From positions 1 through 41,878 of the forward strand of contig JADKKC010000046.1 in NCBI GenBank assembly GCA_016720685.1: 41,878 nt of DNA, read 5' to 3'. Position 1 is the stretch's first letter, and the number at the start of each line of letters is the position of its first letter. The notes beneath the pieces are model-generated. The model did not search any database and was not told the DNA's origin. It saw only the letters and a list, made by a program, of their open reading frames with translations. Below are positions 27,381 to 35,694 of this stretch, piece by piece. Position numbers and translations under genes: made by a program. This DNA is from Zoogloea sp. (GTDB lineage Bacteria > Pseudomonadota > Gammaproteobacteria > Burkholderiales > Rhodocyclaceae).

Positions 27381-28382
27381 TCAGGCGAGCGGCGCGGTGC
27401 TGCCGGCAAGGGCCGTGCGCAGGGTGCGGCCGTTGATGATGCGGGCGAGTTTGTCGGCGTAGAGCGGGTCGGTGGCGTAGCCGGCAGATTGCAGGCCGCG
27501 GGCAAAGGCGGTGGCGTCGCCCTGGCCGACAACTGCCGCGTAGCGCGGGTTGCTGCTGATCAGCCGGGCGTAGTCGCGGAAGGACTCGGCATACGAGCCG
27601 TAGGCACGGAAGCTGGCGTTCTCGCGGCTTGCCACGCCGCCGGCGTACTCGGTGGTGGAGGTGTTCACCCTGTCGCCGCCCCAGCGCTTGCCGGCCTTGA
27701 TGTTGAAGAGGTTGTGGCTTGCGCTGCCATCGGCGTTCTTGAGTTCGAACTTGCCCCAGCCGGTTTCAAGGGCGGCCTGGGCCACCAGGAAGCGCGCCGG
27801 AATGCCGGTTGCCTTGCTGGCCTCGACGGCTTCGGGCCAGATCTTGTCGACAAAGGCCCGCGGACCGGCGCCGGCCGGCATGTTCGGGAGCATGGGGGCG
27901 ACGCCATTTGCCGGTGCGCCGCTTGCCGCGGCGGCAGATTTTGCCGCCGGCGTTGCCGCGCGGCTTGCCGTGGCGGTGGCCGCAGCATCTGCCGCTGCCG
28001 GTGTCCCGGCGGAATCAAAGCCGCGGCGAATCATCGCGTCCAGCGACACCGGCCCGTCGGGCAGCGTGACCGTGGTCTTGCCGGCGTTCATCTGGCGCTC
28101 GATCACCTTGGCGAGGCCGATGCCGCCAGCGCGGGTGGAGAGCTGCATGGCCATCTGCTGGTCGAGCAGGCCCTGGTACATGCGCGTCTCGTCGCTGTCG
28201 AACAGGCCGCCCTTGGGCGTGGCGTCGCGCATGGACTTGAGCAGTTGCTGCACGAACAAGGCTTCGAACTGTTTGGCCGCTTCCTTGGCGGCCTCGGGGG
28301 TGTTCTGCTTGGACAGCCGGCGCAGGCCGCCGAGGGTGTTCGGGTCGAGGGCGTTGATCTGGCTGAAGTCGTTGCTGGCCAT
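27381..28382 (-). CDS. flgJ: Flagellar rod-capping/peptidoglycan hydrolase FlgJ
   Basis: 333 residues and two domains. The N-terminal rod-cap part (EAAKEAAKQFEALFVQQLLKSMRDATP, then LFDSDETRMYQGLLDQQMAMQLS) scaffolds rod assembly. After an Ala-rich linker (about 125-165) comes a glucosaminidase domain (FVDKIWPEAVEASKATGIPARFLVAQAALETGWGKFEL, then NLFNIKAG and YAESFRDYARLIS), which opens peptidoglycan for the rod; Glu in ALETGWG is the expected catalytic acid. It starts one base after the flgI stop. Confidence 0.95.
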   Translation of the reverse strand: MASNDFSQINALDPNTLGGLRRLSKQNTPEAAKEAAKQFEALFVQQLLKSMRDATPKGGLFDSDETRMYQGLLDQQMAMQLSTRAGGIGLAKVIERQMNAGKTTVTLPDGPVSLDAMIRRGFDSAGTPAAADAAATATASRAATPAAKSAAAASGAPANGVAPMLPNMPAGAGPRAFVDKIWPEAVEASKATGIPARFLVAQAALETGWGKFELKNADGSASHNLFNIKAGKRWGGDRVNTSTTEYAGGVASRENASFRAYGSYAESFRDYARLISSNPRYAAVVGQGDATAFARGLQSAGYATDPLYADKLARIINGRTLRTALAGSTAPLA

Positions 28383-28383
28383 G

Positions 28384-29520
28384 TCAGATCACCTCGAGTT
28401 CGGCGCGCAGCGCGCCGCTGGCCTTCATGGCCTGCAGGATGGCAATGAGTTCGAGCGGGTTGGCACCCACCGCGTTGAGCGCCTTGACCACGTCGGCCAG
28501 GTTGGTGCCGGCCTTGATGTTGAAGAGGTTGCCGCCCTCCTGCTTGATATCGACGCCGCCCTTGTTGGTCACCGCCGTCTGGCCGCCCGAGAAGGCGCCC
28601 GGCTGGCTGACCTGCTGTTCGTTGGTGACTGTGACGGTAAGGCTGCCGTGGGCCACGGCGCAGTTCTGCAGGGCGACTTTCTGGTTCATCACCACCGAGC
28701 CGGTGCGGGAATTGACGATCACCTTGGCCGCCTGCACGGCCGGGGTCACGTCGAGGCCTTCGAGCCGGCCAAGAAAAGCCACGCGCTGGTTGAGATCGTC
28801 CGGCGCGCGAACCTGGATCTGGCGGCCGTCGAGGGCCTGGGCGCTGCCGGGGGCAACGGTGTTGATCGCGTCGACCACCTTCTGGGCCGTGCCGAAATCG
28901 CTGTCGTTGAGGTCGACGAAGATCGAATCGCCCTGCCCCACGCTGCTGGGCACGGCGCGTTCGACCGTGGCGCCGCCCGGAATGCGTCCGGCCGAAAGGT
29001 GGTTGACCGTAACCCGGCCGCCGCTCGGCGACGCGCCGCTGACGCCGCTCACCGCCAGGCTGCCCTGGGCCATGGCGTAGATCTGACCATCGGCGCCCTT
29101 GAGCGGGGTCATCAGGAGGGTGCCGCCCTTGAGCGAGCGGGCGTTGCCCATGGACGAAACCGTGACATCGATCTGCTGGCCGGGACGCGCAAAGGGCGGC
29201 AGGCTGGAGGTGACCATCACCGCCGCCACGTTCTTGAGCTGCAAGGATTGCCCCGGCGGCAGGGTGACGCCGAGGTTGCCCAGCATGTTGATGATGCTCT
29301 GCACGGTGAAGGGCGTTTGGGTGGTCTGGTCACCCGAGCCGTCGAGGCCGACGACCAGGCCATAGCCGATGAGCTGGTTCTGGCGCACGCCGCCGATGGA
29401 GGCGAGATCCTTGAGGCGCTCGGCGTCGGCCGGGCCGCTGGCGCACAGGGAGAGCGCGGTGGCAACGGCGAGCAAGAGCCGCGAGAAGGTGCTCGTCAGC
29501 GGCGGGACACGGCAAGACAT
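28384..29520 (-). CDS. flgI: Flagellar P-ring protein FlgI
   Basis: 378 residues. A Sec signal peptide (SRLLLAVATALSLCASGPADA) is followed by ERLKDLASIGGVRQNQLIGYGLVVGL and the conserved core TPFTVQSIINMLGNLGVTLP. FlgI polymerises in the periplasm as the peptidoglycan-associated bushing around the rod. The C-terminal LFNIKAGTNLADVVKALNAVGANPLELIAILQAMKASGALRAELEVI is standard. A GAGGAG ribosome site precedes the ATG, and the gene sits 11 bp after flgH. Confidence 0.97.
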   Translation of the reverse strand: MSCRVPPLTSTFSRLLLAVATALSLCASGPADAERLKDLASIGGVRQNQLIGYGLVVGLDGSGDQTTQTPFTVQSIINMLGNLGVTLPPGQSLQLKNVAAVMVTSSLPPFARPGQQIDVTVSSMGNARSLKGGTLLMTPLKGADGQIYAMAQGSLAVSGVSGASPSGGRVTVNHLSAGRIPGGATVERAVPSSVGQGDSIFVDLNDSDFGTAQKVVDAINTVAPGSAQALDGRQIQVRAPDDLNQRVAFLGRLEGLDVTPAVQAAKVIVNSRTGSVVMNQKVALQNCAVAHGSLTVTVTNEQQVSQPGAFSGGQTAVTNKGGVDIKQEGGNLFNIKAGTNLADVVKALNAVGANPLELIAILQAMKASGALRAELEVI

Positions 29521-29531
29521 GGCAAAGCTCC

Positions 29532-30221
29532 TCAGAACGGCAGCACGGTCAGGAAGAAGCGCTGCATCCAGCCCATGGTCTGGGCTTCGTCGATGTAGCC
29601 GTTGGCGCGGTATTCGACGCGCGCATCTGCCACCTGGGTGGATTGCACGGTGTTGCTGCCGGTGACATAGACCGGGTTGACGATGCCCGAGAAACGGATG
29701 AACTCGTTGCCCTGGTTGATCGCGATCTGCTTTTCGCCGGAGACCAGCAGGTTGCCGTTGGAGAGCACCTCGATGACGGTGGCCGTGATGGTGCCGGTGA
29801 AGGCGTTGTTGGCCGCGGCGTCGCCCTTGCCGCCAAACTTGCTGGCGTCGGCGGCGCTGGCGTCGAGCCCGTTGAGGCCCTTGAGCGGCACGCTGGCCAG
29901 CGCCGTGATGCTGGCGCTGAGGCTGGCGTTGCGTTCGGCGGTGGCCGACGACTTCTTGCTGGCGGCCGTCTGCTCGACCAGATTGACGGTGATCACGTCG
30001 CCGATGAAACGGGCGCGACGGTCTTCGAACAAGGGCCGCGAGAAGCTCGGCTGGAAGATCGAACCGGACTGCGAGGCCTGGGCGGTGCGCGGCTCGGGGC
30101 GCACGCTCATGGGCTGGTGCACGGCCGTCGGCGGGGTGGCCTGCAGGGCTGCGCAGGCGGCCAGGGCCAGCGGCGCGAGGGCCGCCGTGAGCTTCGTCAT
30201 CAGGCTTTTCAAGGCTTTCAT
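29532..30221 (-). CDS. flgH: Flagellar L-ring lipoprotein FlgH
   Basis: 229 residues from the ATG at 30221, which has a GGAG ribosome site; an 18-residue upstream extension of the open frame is not supported. The signal sequence ends with the lipobox LAAC, so this is an outer-membrane lipoprotein. The motifs SIFQPSFSRPLFEDRRARFIGDVITVNLVE and the final VEYRANGYIDEAQTMGWMQRFFLTVLPF are typical of FlgH, which forms the L ring. It is preceded by flgG and followed by flgI. Confidence 0.96.
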   Translation of the reverse strand: MKALKSLMTKLTAALAPLALAACAALQATPPTAVHQPMSVRPEPRTAQASQSGSIFQPSFSRPLFEDRRARFIGDVITVNLVEQTAASKKSSATAERNASLSASITALASVPLKGLNGLDASAADASKFGGKGDAAANNAFTGTITATVIEVLSNGNLLVSGEKQIAINQGNEFIRFSGIVNPVYVTGSNTVQSTQVADARVEYRANGYIDEAQTMGWMQRFFLTVLPF

Positions 30222-30243
30222 GTTGGTTCTCCGCCCGCGCGGC

Positions 30244-31026
30244 TTACAGGGAGGTGAGCTTGGCGAGCATGGCATCCGAGGTGGTCACGGCCTTGGAGTT
30301 GAGCTCGTAGGCGCGCTGGGTCTGGATCATCAGCACCAGCTCTTCGGCCACGTTGACGTTGGAGGTTTCGACGTAGGTCTGGTTGAGCACGCCCACGCCG
30401 TTGGAGCCCGGCGTGTTGGGGTTGGGCGTGCCGCTGGCGGCGGTTTCGAGAAAGAGGTTTTCACCCATGCTCTGCAGGCCGCCCGGGTTCACAAAGCTGG
30501 CCACCTGGATGTTGCCGATCTGGGCCGCAGCCGCCTGGTTGGGCAGCATCACCGACACCACGCCGTCCTTGCCGATGGTGACCGACAGGGCGTTAACGGG
30601 GATGGTGATGGCCGGCTGCAGCGGGTAGCCGTTGGAGGTGACGATCTGGCCGTTGGCGTCTTTCTGGAAAGCGCCGTCGCGGGTGTAGGCGGTGGAACCG
30701 TCGGGCAGCAGGATCTGGAAGAAGCCCTCGCCGTTGATCGCCACATCCAGCGCGTTGCCGGTGAGGGTCAGGTTGCCCTGGGTGTGGATGCGCTCGGTGG
30801 CGATGGGACGCACGCCGGTACCGATCTGCAGGCCCGAGGGGATCGTGGTCTGCTGGGTGGACTGGGCGCCGGGCTGGCGCAGGTTCTGGTAGAGCAAATC
30901 CTCGAAAACCGCCCGCGAACGCTTGAAGCCGTTGGTCGATACGTTGGCGAGGTTGTTGGAGATGACATCGAGCTGGGTCTGCTGGGCATCGAGGCCGGTG
31001 CGGGCAATCCAGAGGGAGCGGATCAT
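30244..31026 (-). CDS. flgG: Flagellar distal rod protein FlgG
   Basis: 260 residues, the standard length. The N-terminal block MIRSLWIARTGLDAQQTQLDVISNNLANVSTNGFKRSRAVFEDLLYQ and the C-terminal VNVAEELVLMIQTQRAYELNSKAVTTSDAMLAKLTSL are the rod-protein terminal helices. It builds the distal rod. An AGGAG ribosome site lies before the ATG. It is separated from flgF by an unusually wide 142-bp gap containing a GGCGGC/GCCGCC hairpin (31138-31155) but no clear promoter. Confidence 0.97.
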   Translation of the reverse strand: MIRSLWIARTGLDAQQTQLDVISNNLANVSTNGFKRSRAVFEDLLYQNLRQPGAQSTQQTTIPSGLQIGTGVRPIATERIHTQGNLTLTGNALDVAINGEGFFQILLPDGSTAYTRDGAFQKDANGQIVTSNGYPLQPAITIPVNALSVTIGKDGVVSVMLPNQAAAAQIGNIQVASFVNPGGLQSMGENLFLETAASGTPNPNTPGSNGVGVLNQTYVETSNVNVAEELVLMIQTQRAYELNSKAVTTSDAMLAKLTSL

Positions 31027-31168
31027 CGTGGGCTCCTGGGAGTCGGGGGCGTGAGCGAAGGTCGCCGCTGGGGCGACTACGGTTTTGCAATGTCTTTCAT
31101 GCTAGACCTTGCAAAGAGCCGTTCCAGGCGCGGAGCAGGCGGCAAAAGAGCCGCCAATTCAAGCGCGC

Positions 31169-31909
31169 TCAGGCCTTGGCGACGAGCTGGCTGGCAGCCC
31201 GGTCCATCTCCTGAGCGGTGGACAGCATCTTGGTCTGCATTTCGTACTGGCGGGCCAGTGAAATCATCGAGACCATCTGCTCGACCACGTTGACGTTGCT
31301 GCCTTCGAGGTAGCCGGAGGCGACGCGAACGGCAGGATCTGCCGGTGCCGGGTTGCCGCCGGCAAGGCGAAAATAGCCGTCGCCGCCGCGCACGAGCTCG
31401 GTTTCCGGCGGGTTGACGAGCTTGAGCTGGTCGACGGTGCTGGTGCTGTTGCGGGCGCCGGTGCGCGGCACGGTGGAAATCGTGCCGTCGGCGCCAACCG
31501 CCACTTCCACGTCGGGGGGCAGGGTGACGGGCCCGCCGCTGCCGATCACGGGCAGGCCGGTGCGGGTTTGCAGGATGCCGTTGGCGTTGATCTCGAAGTT
31601 GCCGTTGCGGGTGTAGCCCTCGGTGCCGTCGGGCATCTGCACCGCAAACCAGCCCTTGTCCTGCACGGCCATGTCGAGGGGCCGGTTGGTGTGCTGGAGC
31701 GGGCCGGTGGAAAAGTCATCGGAGACGCTGGCGTCCACGACGAAGGCGCGGGTGGGCATCTGGGCGTTTTGCACCTGCACCGCGCGCAGCTTGTGCAGCT
31801 CGGTCTTGAAGCCGGTGCTGGTGGCGTTGGCCATGTTGTGGGCCACCGCGGCCTCCTGCCCCATCGTGGCGGAGGCGCCGGTCATTGCGGTGTAGATCAG
31901 GCGGTCCAT
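31169..31909 (-). CDS. flgF: Flagellar proximal rod protein FlgF
   Basis: 246 residues. The N-terminal MDRLIYTAMTGASATMGQEAAVAHNMANATSTGFKTEL and the C-terminal VASGYLEGSNVNVVEQMVSMISLARQYEMQTKML are typical of FlgF, a component of the proximal rod. It starts 20 bp after flgE with an AGGGA ribosome site and has the usual central beta domain (GWFAVQMPDGTEGYTRNGNFEIN). Confidence 0.96.
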   Translation of the reverse strand: MDRLIYTAMTGASATMGQEAAVAHNMANATSTGFKTELHKLRAVQVQNAQMPTRAFVVDASVSDDFSTGPLQHTNRPLDMAVQDKGWFAVQMPDGTEGYTRNGNFEINANGILQTRTGLPVIGSGGPVTLPPDVEVAVGADGTISTVPRTGARNSTSTVDQLKLVNPPETELVRGGDGYFRLAGGNPAPADPAVRVASGYLEGSNVNVVEQMVSMISLARQYEMQTKMLSTAQEMDRAASQLVAKA

Positions 31910-31929
31910 GGCTCAGTCCCTTTTTAAGT

Positions 31930-33867
31930 TCAGCGCAGGTTGACCAGCGTTTGCAAGATCTGGTCCTGGGTCTTGATGGACTGGGCGTTGGCCTGGTAGG
32001 CGCGCTGCTGGGTGATCATGTTGACCAGCTCGCCGGTGAGATCGACGTTGGATTCTTCAACCGCGGCCGATTGCAGCACGCCCAGCGTGCCGGTTCCCGG
32101 AGGGGCGCCGGCGCCATCGACGGCACCCGCCGCCGGCGTCCATTGCCACTGGTTGCCGCCCACCGACACGAGGCCGTTGGGGTTGCGGAAGTTGGTCAGC
32201 AGCACCTGGCCCATGGTGCGCGACTGGCCGTTGCTGAAGTTGCCGAGGATGGTGCCGTCGGCTTCGACCGTGAGGCCGGAGAGGCTGCCGGGCTTGTAGC
32301 CGTCCTGGCTGAGCTGGGCAACGCCGAAGCTGTTGCCGAACTGGGTCGAGTTGTTGAGATCGACGGTGACGGCCAGGCTCGGGACGGCGCCGGTGGTGAC
32401 GGTATAGACGGTGGAAATGGTCTTGGGCGTCAGCAGACCGCCGTTGGAGTCGAAGCTGACCATGGTCGGGCTGTGCAGCCCGGTGGTCGCGTCGATTTCC
32501 GGCGGGAAGCCGCCGTCCAGGCTGGTGTAGACATCCCACTTGTTGGATTGGGCGGTCTTCACGAAGTACAGCGACTGGGTGTGCGGGTTGCCCAGCGAGT
32601 CGTACACCGTTTGCGAAGTGGTGCTGGTGTAGCTGGTCGGGTCGGTGATACTGAAGCCGCCGCTGTTGGCGGTGGCGGTGAAGGCCGGCATGCCGAGCGC
32701 GCTGGCCGCGGCGCCGCTGACCGTCATGGACGACGAACCGCCGGCGAGGGCGGAACTGAGCGTGACGTTGCCGTTGGCGTTGCTGCCCACCACGACCTTG
32801 CCCTGCAGGCCCGTGGGGCCGGTGGCATTCACGGCGGCCTGAACCGCGGCAACCAGGCTGGCGGTGTCCGGGTAGGTTGCGGCATTGAGCGTGACGGTGA
32901 CCGGGCTTCCGCCATCGACGGAAACCGACATGGTGCTGGTGGTGCCGGTCGCCGGCGTCGGGGCAATGGTCAGGGGCGCGGCCGTGCTGCCCGACAGCGT
33001 CGCGACGACCGCGTTGCTGCCGCTGACAGTCACGCCGCTCGGCAGCTGGAGGCCCGCGGCTGCGCTGCCGCCGAGGAGCAGGCTGGACAGGCGGCCGCCC
33101 CGCAGGGACGTGAGGGTGAGCTTGCCGCTACTGTCTGCCGACACCTCGACCCGCCCCTTGAGGGCCGATTTGTCGATGCCGGACTGAATGGCTGCCACCA
33201 GGGAGCTGGAATCCGCGTAGCTTCCGGCGGCGATATTCACGGACGTTGCCGCCTCGCCATCGACCGTGATGCTGAGGGTGTTGTTGCTGGCCGTGAGCAC
33301 CAGCGGCGTCCCGACCGAAGCGGGCGCTGCGGTGCCATACAGCGTGGCCTTGGTCAGCGCAGCCGGGGTGGCCGAGCGGGAGTCCAGGTTCACGTTGTAG
33401 CCGGCCGCGGTGGTGGCCTTCGGGTCGGCATCACCGTAGCTCAGCTTGATGTCGCCGCCCACGCCGTTGGGCAGGCCCTGGGCGTCATAGGTGTTGCCGG
33501 TGAGGCGCAGGCCGCTCGCATTGACCACGTAGCCGTTTTTATCCACATGGAACTGGCCGTTGCGGCTGTAGGTGATCGAGCCGTTGTCGCTCATCCGGTA
33601 GAAACCCTGGCCGTTGATGGCAAGGTCGAGCGTGTTGCTGGAGGTGGAGATATTGCCCTGCGTGAATTGCTGGGCCACCGTGGCCACCGACGCGCCGATA
33701 CCGACCTGGGTCGAACCGCCGGCCGACAGCGAGGCCGCGAAGACGTCGGCAAACTGGGCCGAGGCCTGCTTGAAGCCCACCGTGCCCGTGTTGGACACGT
33801 TGTTGCTGATGGCGTCGAGGGCCTTGGAAGCGATCGAGAGACCGCTCAAACCTTGCTGGAATGCCAT
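31930..33867 (-). CDS. flgE: Flagellar hook protein FlgE (long form)
   Basis: 645 residues from the ATG at 33867 (GGAGACAG ribosome site); the family start MAFQQGLSGLSIASKALDAISNNVSNTGTVGFKQ rules out the longer upstream frame. The C-terminal ELVNMITQQRAYQANAQSIKTQDQILQTLVNLR is typical. E. coli FlgE is about 400 residues, so the extra length here lies in the surface-exposed middle domains. These contain two related units of about 100 residues resembling flagellin hook IN motifs (TLSITVDGEAATSVNIAAGSYADSSSLVAAIQ and MSVSVDGGSPVTVTLNAATYPDTASLVAAVQ). It forms the universal joint between rod and filament. Confidence 0.96.
   Translation of the reverse strand: MAFQQGLSGLSIASKALDAISNNVSNTGTVGFKQASAQFADVFAASLSAGGSTQVGIGASVATVAQQFTQGNISTSSNTLDLAINGQGFYRMSDNGSITYSRNGQFHVDKNGYVVNASGLRLTGNTYDAQGLPNGVGGDIKLSYGDADPKATTAAGYNVNLDSRSATPAALTKATLYGTAAPASVGTPLVLTASNNTLSITVDGEAATSVNIAAGSYADSSSLVAAIQSGIDKSALKGRVEVSADSSGKLTLTSLRGGRLSSLLLGGSAAAGLQLPSGVTVSGSNAVVATLSGSTAAPLTIAPTPATGTTSTMSVSVDGGSPVTVTLNAATYPDTASLVAAVQAAVNATGPTGLQGKVVVGSNANGNVTLSSALAGGSSSMTVSGAAASALGMPAFTATANSGGFSITDPTSYTSTTSQTVYDSLGNPHTQSLYFVKTAQSNKWDVYTSLDGGFPPEIDATTGLHSPTMVSFDSNGGLLTPKTISTVYTVTTGAVPSLAVTVDLNNSTQFGNSFGVAQLSQDGYKPGSLSGLTVEADGTILGNFSNGQSRTMGQVLLTNFRNPNGLVSVGGNQWQWTPAAGAVDGAGAPPGTGTLGVLQSAAVEESNVDLTGELVNMITQQRAYQANAQSIKTQDQILQTLVNLR
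32690..33290 (-). repeat. Two tandem IN-like units in flgE
   Basis: Diverged repeats within the central region of FlgE. The first unit has ITVDGEAATSVNIAAGSY, SLVAAIQSGI, LKGRVEVSADSSGKLTLTS and SAAAGLQL. The second has VSVDGGSPVTVTLNAATY, SLVAAVQAAV, LQGKVVVGSNANGNVTLSS and AAASALGM. Boundaries are approximate. Repeats of this kind enlarge the outer face of the hook. Confidence 0.7.
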
Positions 33868-33880
33868 TTTCTGTCTCCGC

Positions 33881-34549
33881 TTAGAGAATCTGCTTGATGT
33901 CGGCGAGGCTGACGAGACTGCCGCCAACGTCGAGGGACACCGTGCCGCTGCTGGTGCGCAGCACGCTATTGACCGTGGAGAGCTGCAGCGCGGTGGGCTT
34001 GAGATCGGTGTCGCCGCGGGTGGCGCTGACGCTCATCGTGTATTTGCCGTCGACCGCCTGGGCGCCGCTGGAGGTAAGTCCGTCCCACGCGAAGTTGGAG
34101 ATGCCGGCCTCGGCATCGCCGAGTTCGAGCTTGCGCACCTCGAGACCGTTGGAGTCCTTGATCGTCACCGTCACCTTGTCGGCGGCGCTGGCGAGTTCGA
34201 AGCCGCCGTAAGCCTTGCTGCCGGCCAGGGTGAGGCTGCTGCCGCCCACCATCACGCCCTTGCCCACCAGCGCGGCGGCTTGCACGGCCTCGCCGGACTG
34301 GCTGCCCGAGAGCATTGCGGTGAGGGTCGTGTTGAGTTTCTCGATGCCATCCACGGTGCTGATCTGGGCCAGCTGGGAGGTCATCTGGGCGTTGTCCATC
34401 GGGCTCAGCGGATCCTGGTTCTTCAGCTGCTCGGTGAGCAGCTTGAGAAAGTTGCTCTGGGCGTCGGTGGTCTTCGAGGTCGAAGCCGCGGTGTTCTTCT
34501 GCAGCTTGGAAATGACGTCGGAGGCGGTGGTGGAATTGACGGTGCTCAT
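33881..34549 (-). CDS. flgD: Flagellar hook capping protein FlgD
   Basis: 222 residues. The N-terminal part NFLKLLTEQLKNQDPLSPMDNAQMTSQLAQISTVDGIEKLN is the conserved FlgD signature. The C-terminal two-thirds hold the FlgD tudor-like and Ig-like domains (YGGFELASAADKVTVTIKDSNGLEVRKLELGD and GKYTMSVSATRGD). FlgD caps the growing hook and is absent from the finished structure. It follows flgC by 23 bp and precedes flgE by 13 bp. Confidence 0.95.
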   Translation of the reverse strand: MSTVNSTTASDVISKLQKNTAASTSKTTDAQSNFLKLLTEQLKNQDPLSPMDNAQMTSQLAQISTVDGIEKLNTTLTAMLSGSQSGEAVQAAALVGKGVMVGGSSLTLAGSKAYGGFELASAADKVTVTIKDSNGLEVRKLELGDAEAGISNFAWDGLTSSGAQAVDGKYTMSVSATRGDTDLKPTALQLSTVNSVLRTSSGTVSLDVGGSLVSLADIKQIL

Positions 34550-34572
34550 GATGTGGGTGTCCGGTTAAGCGC

Positions 34573-34977
34573 TTACTGACCGATGGTCAGGGTTTTTTCC
34601 ATCAGCATTTTGGCTGTGCCCATCATTTCCGCGTTGGTCTGGTAGGCACGGGAGGCGGAGATCATGTTGGTCATTTCTTCGACCACATTCACGTTGGGCA
34701 TGGTCACGTAGCCATCGGCGTTGGCCGCGGGGCTCTTCGGGTCGTACTGCAGGCGCATCGGTGCGGCGCTTTCGACTACCTGCGTCACCCGCACGCCCTG
34801 GGCAGCGGGGCCGGCCATCGGCGTGGCGGCAAACACCACTTGCTTGGCCTTGTACGGCTGGCCGTCGCTCCCGACCACGCTGTCGGCGTTGGCCAGGTTG
34901 CTGGCCGTGGTGTTGAGGCGCAGCGACTGGGCGTGAAGCGCACTGCCGGCGACATGGAAAACATTGAGCATGCTCAT
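34573..34977 (-). CDS. flgC: Flagellar proximal rod protein FlgC
   Basis: 134 residues, normal length. The N-terminal helix MSMLNVFHVAGSALHAQSLRLNTTASNLANADSV and the C-terminal YVTMPNVNVVEEMTNMISASRAYQTNAEMMGTAKMLMEKTLTIGQ are diagnostic. It is part of the proximal rod with FlgB and FlgF. A GAGGAG ribosome site lies before the ATG, 11 bp after flgB. Confidence 0.97.
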   Translation of the reverse strand: MSMLNVFHVAGSALHAQSLRLNTTASNLANADSVVGSDGQPYKAKQVVFAATPMAGPAAQGVRVTQVVESAAPMRLQYDPKSPAANADGYVTMPNVNVVEEMTNMISASRAYQTNAEMMGTAKMLMEKTLTIGQ

Positions 34978-34988
34978 GATTCAGCTCC

Positions 34989-35402
34989 TCACTGGCCCTG
35001 GACGGCCCGCTGCATGGACGTCAGCAGGCCGTTGATGAAGGTGACGCTGGCCTGGTACTGCACCGAATTCTCGGCAAAGGCGGCGCGCTCCACATCCATA
35101 TTCACGGTGTTGCCATCGACGGCGCCCTGCTCCTCGTTGCGATACTTCAGGCTGGCATCGAAGGTGCCGCCGGCCGCACCGCCAATGTGACGCCTGGACG
35201 TGGTCTTCATGGCAATGTCGGCGGTCTTGCCACCCAGCGCACCGGCCAGGGCTGCGCGAAAATCCACGTCGCGGGCCTTGAAGTTGGGCGTGTCGGCGTT
35301 GGCGATGTTGGAGGCGATCACCTGCTGGCGGTAAGCACGGGCGTTCAGTGCCGTTTGATGAAAACGCATCGTGTCGTCGAGTCGGTTGGTCATTGCGGTC
35401 AC
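34989..35402 (-). CDS. flgB: Flagellar proximal rod protein FlgB
   Basis: 137 residues. The motifs MRFHQTALNARAYRQQVIASNIANADTPNFKARDVDFRAAL and a C-terminal VNMDVERAAFAENSVQYQASVTFINGLLTSMQRAVQGQ identify FlgB, which begins the rod on the MS ring. It is the first gene of the long minus-strand operon flgBCDEFGHIJKL and lies about 50 bp downstream of a sigma-54 promoter. An AGGGGTG ribosome site precedes the ATG. Confidence 0.96.
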   Translation of the reverse strand: MTAMTNRLDDTMRFHQTALNARAYRQQVIASNIANADTPNFKARDVDFRAALAGALGGKTADIAMKTTSRRHIGGAAGGTFDASLKYRNEEQGAVDGNTVNMDVERAAFAENSVQYQASVTFINGLLTSMQRAVQGQ

Positions 35403-35463
35403 CCCTAAAGTTTGTTTCCGCTCACGCCGTGAATTCTGCGTGGCCGGTCTGCACGTATCTCAT

Positions 35464-35479
35464 TGCAGCTTCCGTGCCA
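35464..35479 (-). promoter_or_regulatory. Sigma-54 promoter of the flgB operon
   Basis: On the minus strand TGGCACGGAAGCTGCA fits TGGCAC-N5-TTGCA with one mismatch, and GG and GC are 10 bp apart. The predicted start is near 35453, leaving a leader of about 50 bases before flgB. It resembles the sigma-54 promoter at 17469-17485 closely (TGGCACG-N5-CTGCA in both). Confidence 0.85.
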
Positions 35480-35572
35480 GCCATACTAAAAGCCGCGGCC
35501 TTCCCGCGATGGGCCGAACAGGCGGCAATTGCCCCCCCATTTAGCTGCCGGAAGGCCGCCCGGCCCTGCCGC

Positions 35573-35589
35573 CCGGCAAACTTTGCCGG
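35573..35589. promoter_or_regulatory. Inverted repeat between flgB and flgA, candidate activator site
   Basis: CCGGCAAA-C-TTTGCCGG is a perfect inverted repeat with one central base, surrounded by further TGCCGG/CCGGCA copies between about 35546 and 35607. It lies about 130 bp upstream of the flgB start point and about 115 bp before flgA, so it could be an enhancer for the flgB sigma-54 promoter or an operator for flgA. Confidence 0.4.
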
Positions 35590-35694
35590 CAGCCTGCCGG
35601 AGCGGCAAAATGCCTGCCAAAAGCGCCTCTGTTCCGACGGCCACCGCGGGTGCCCATATGTTCGAATGGCGGCAATCACATCCGTCCACATTCC

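Noticed and set aside
31111..31127. Sigma-54-like sequence before flgG (TGGAAC, then TTGCA on the minus strand).
   Set aside because: The GG and GC are 11 bp apart instead of 10, which normally abolishes sigma-54 recognition, and the -24 box is also mismatched.
31138..31155. GGCGGC/GCCGCC hairpin between flgF and flgG as a terminator.
   Set aside because: A six-base stem without a T-run on the minus strand; at most it reduces read-through or stabilises the transcript.
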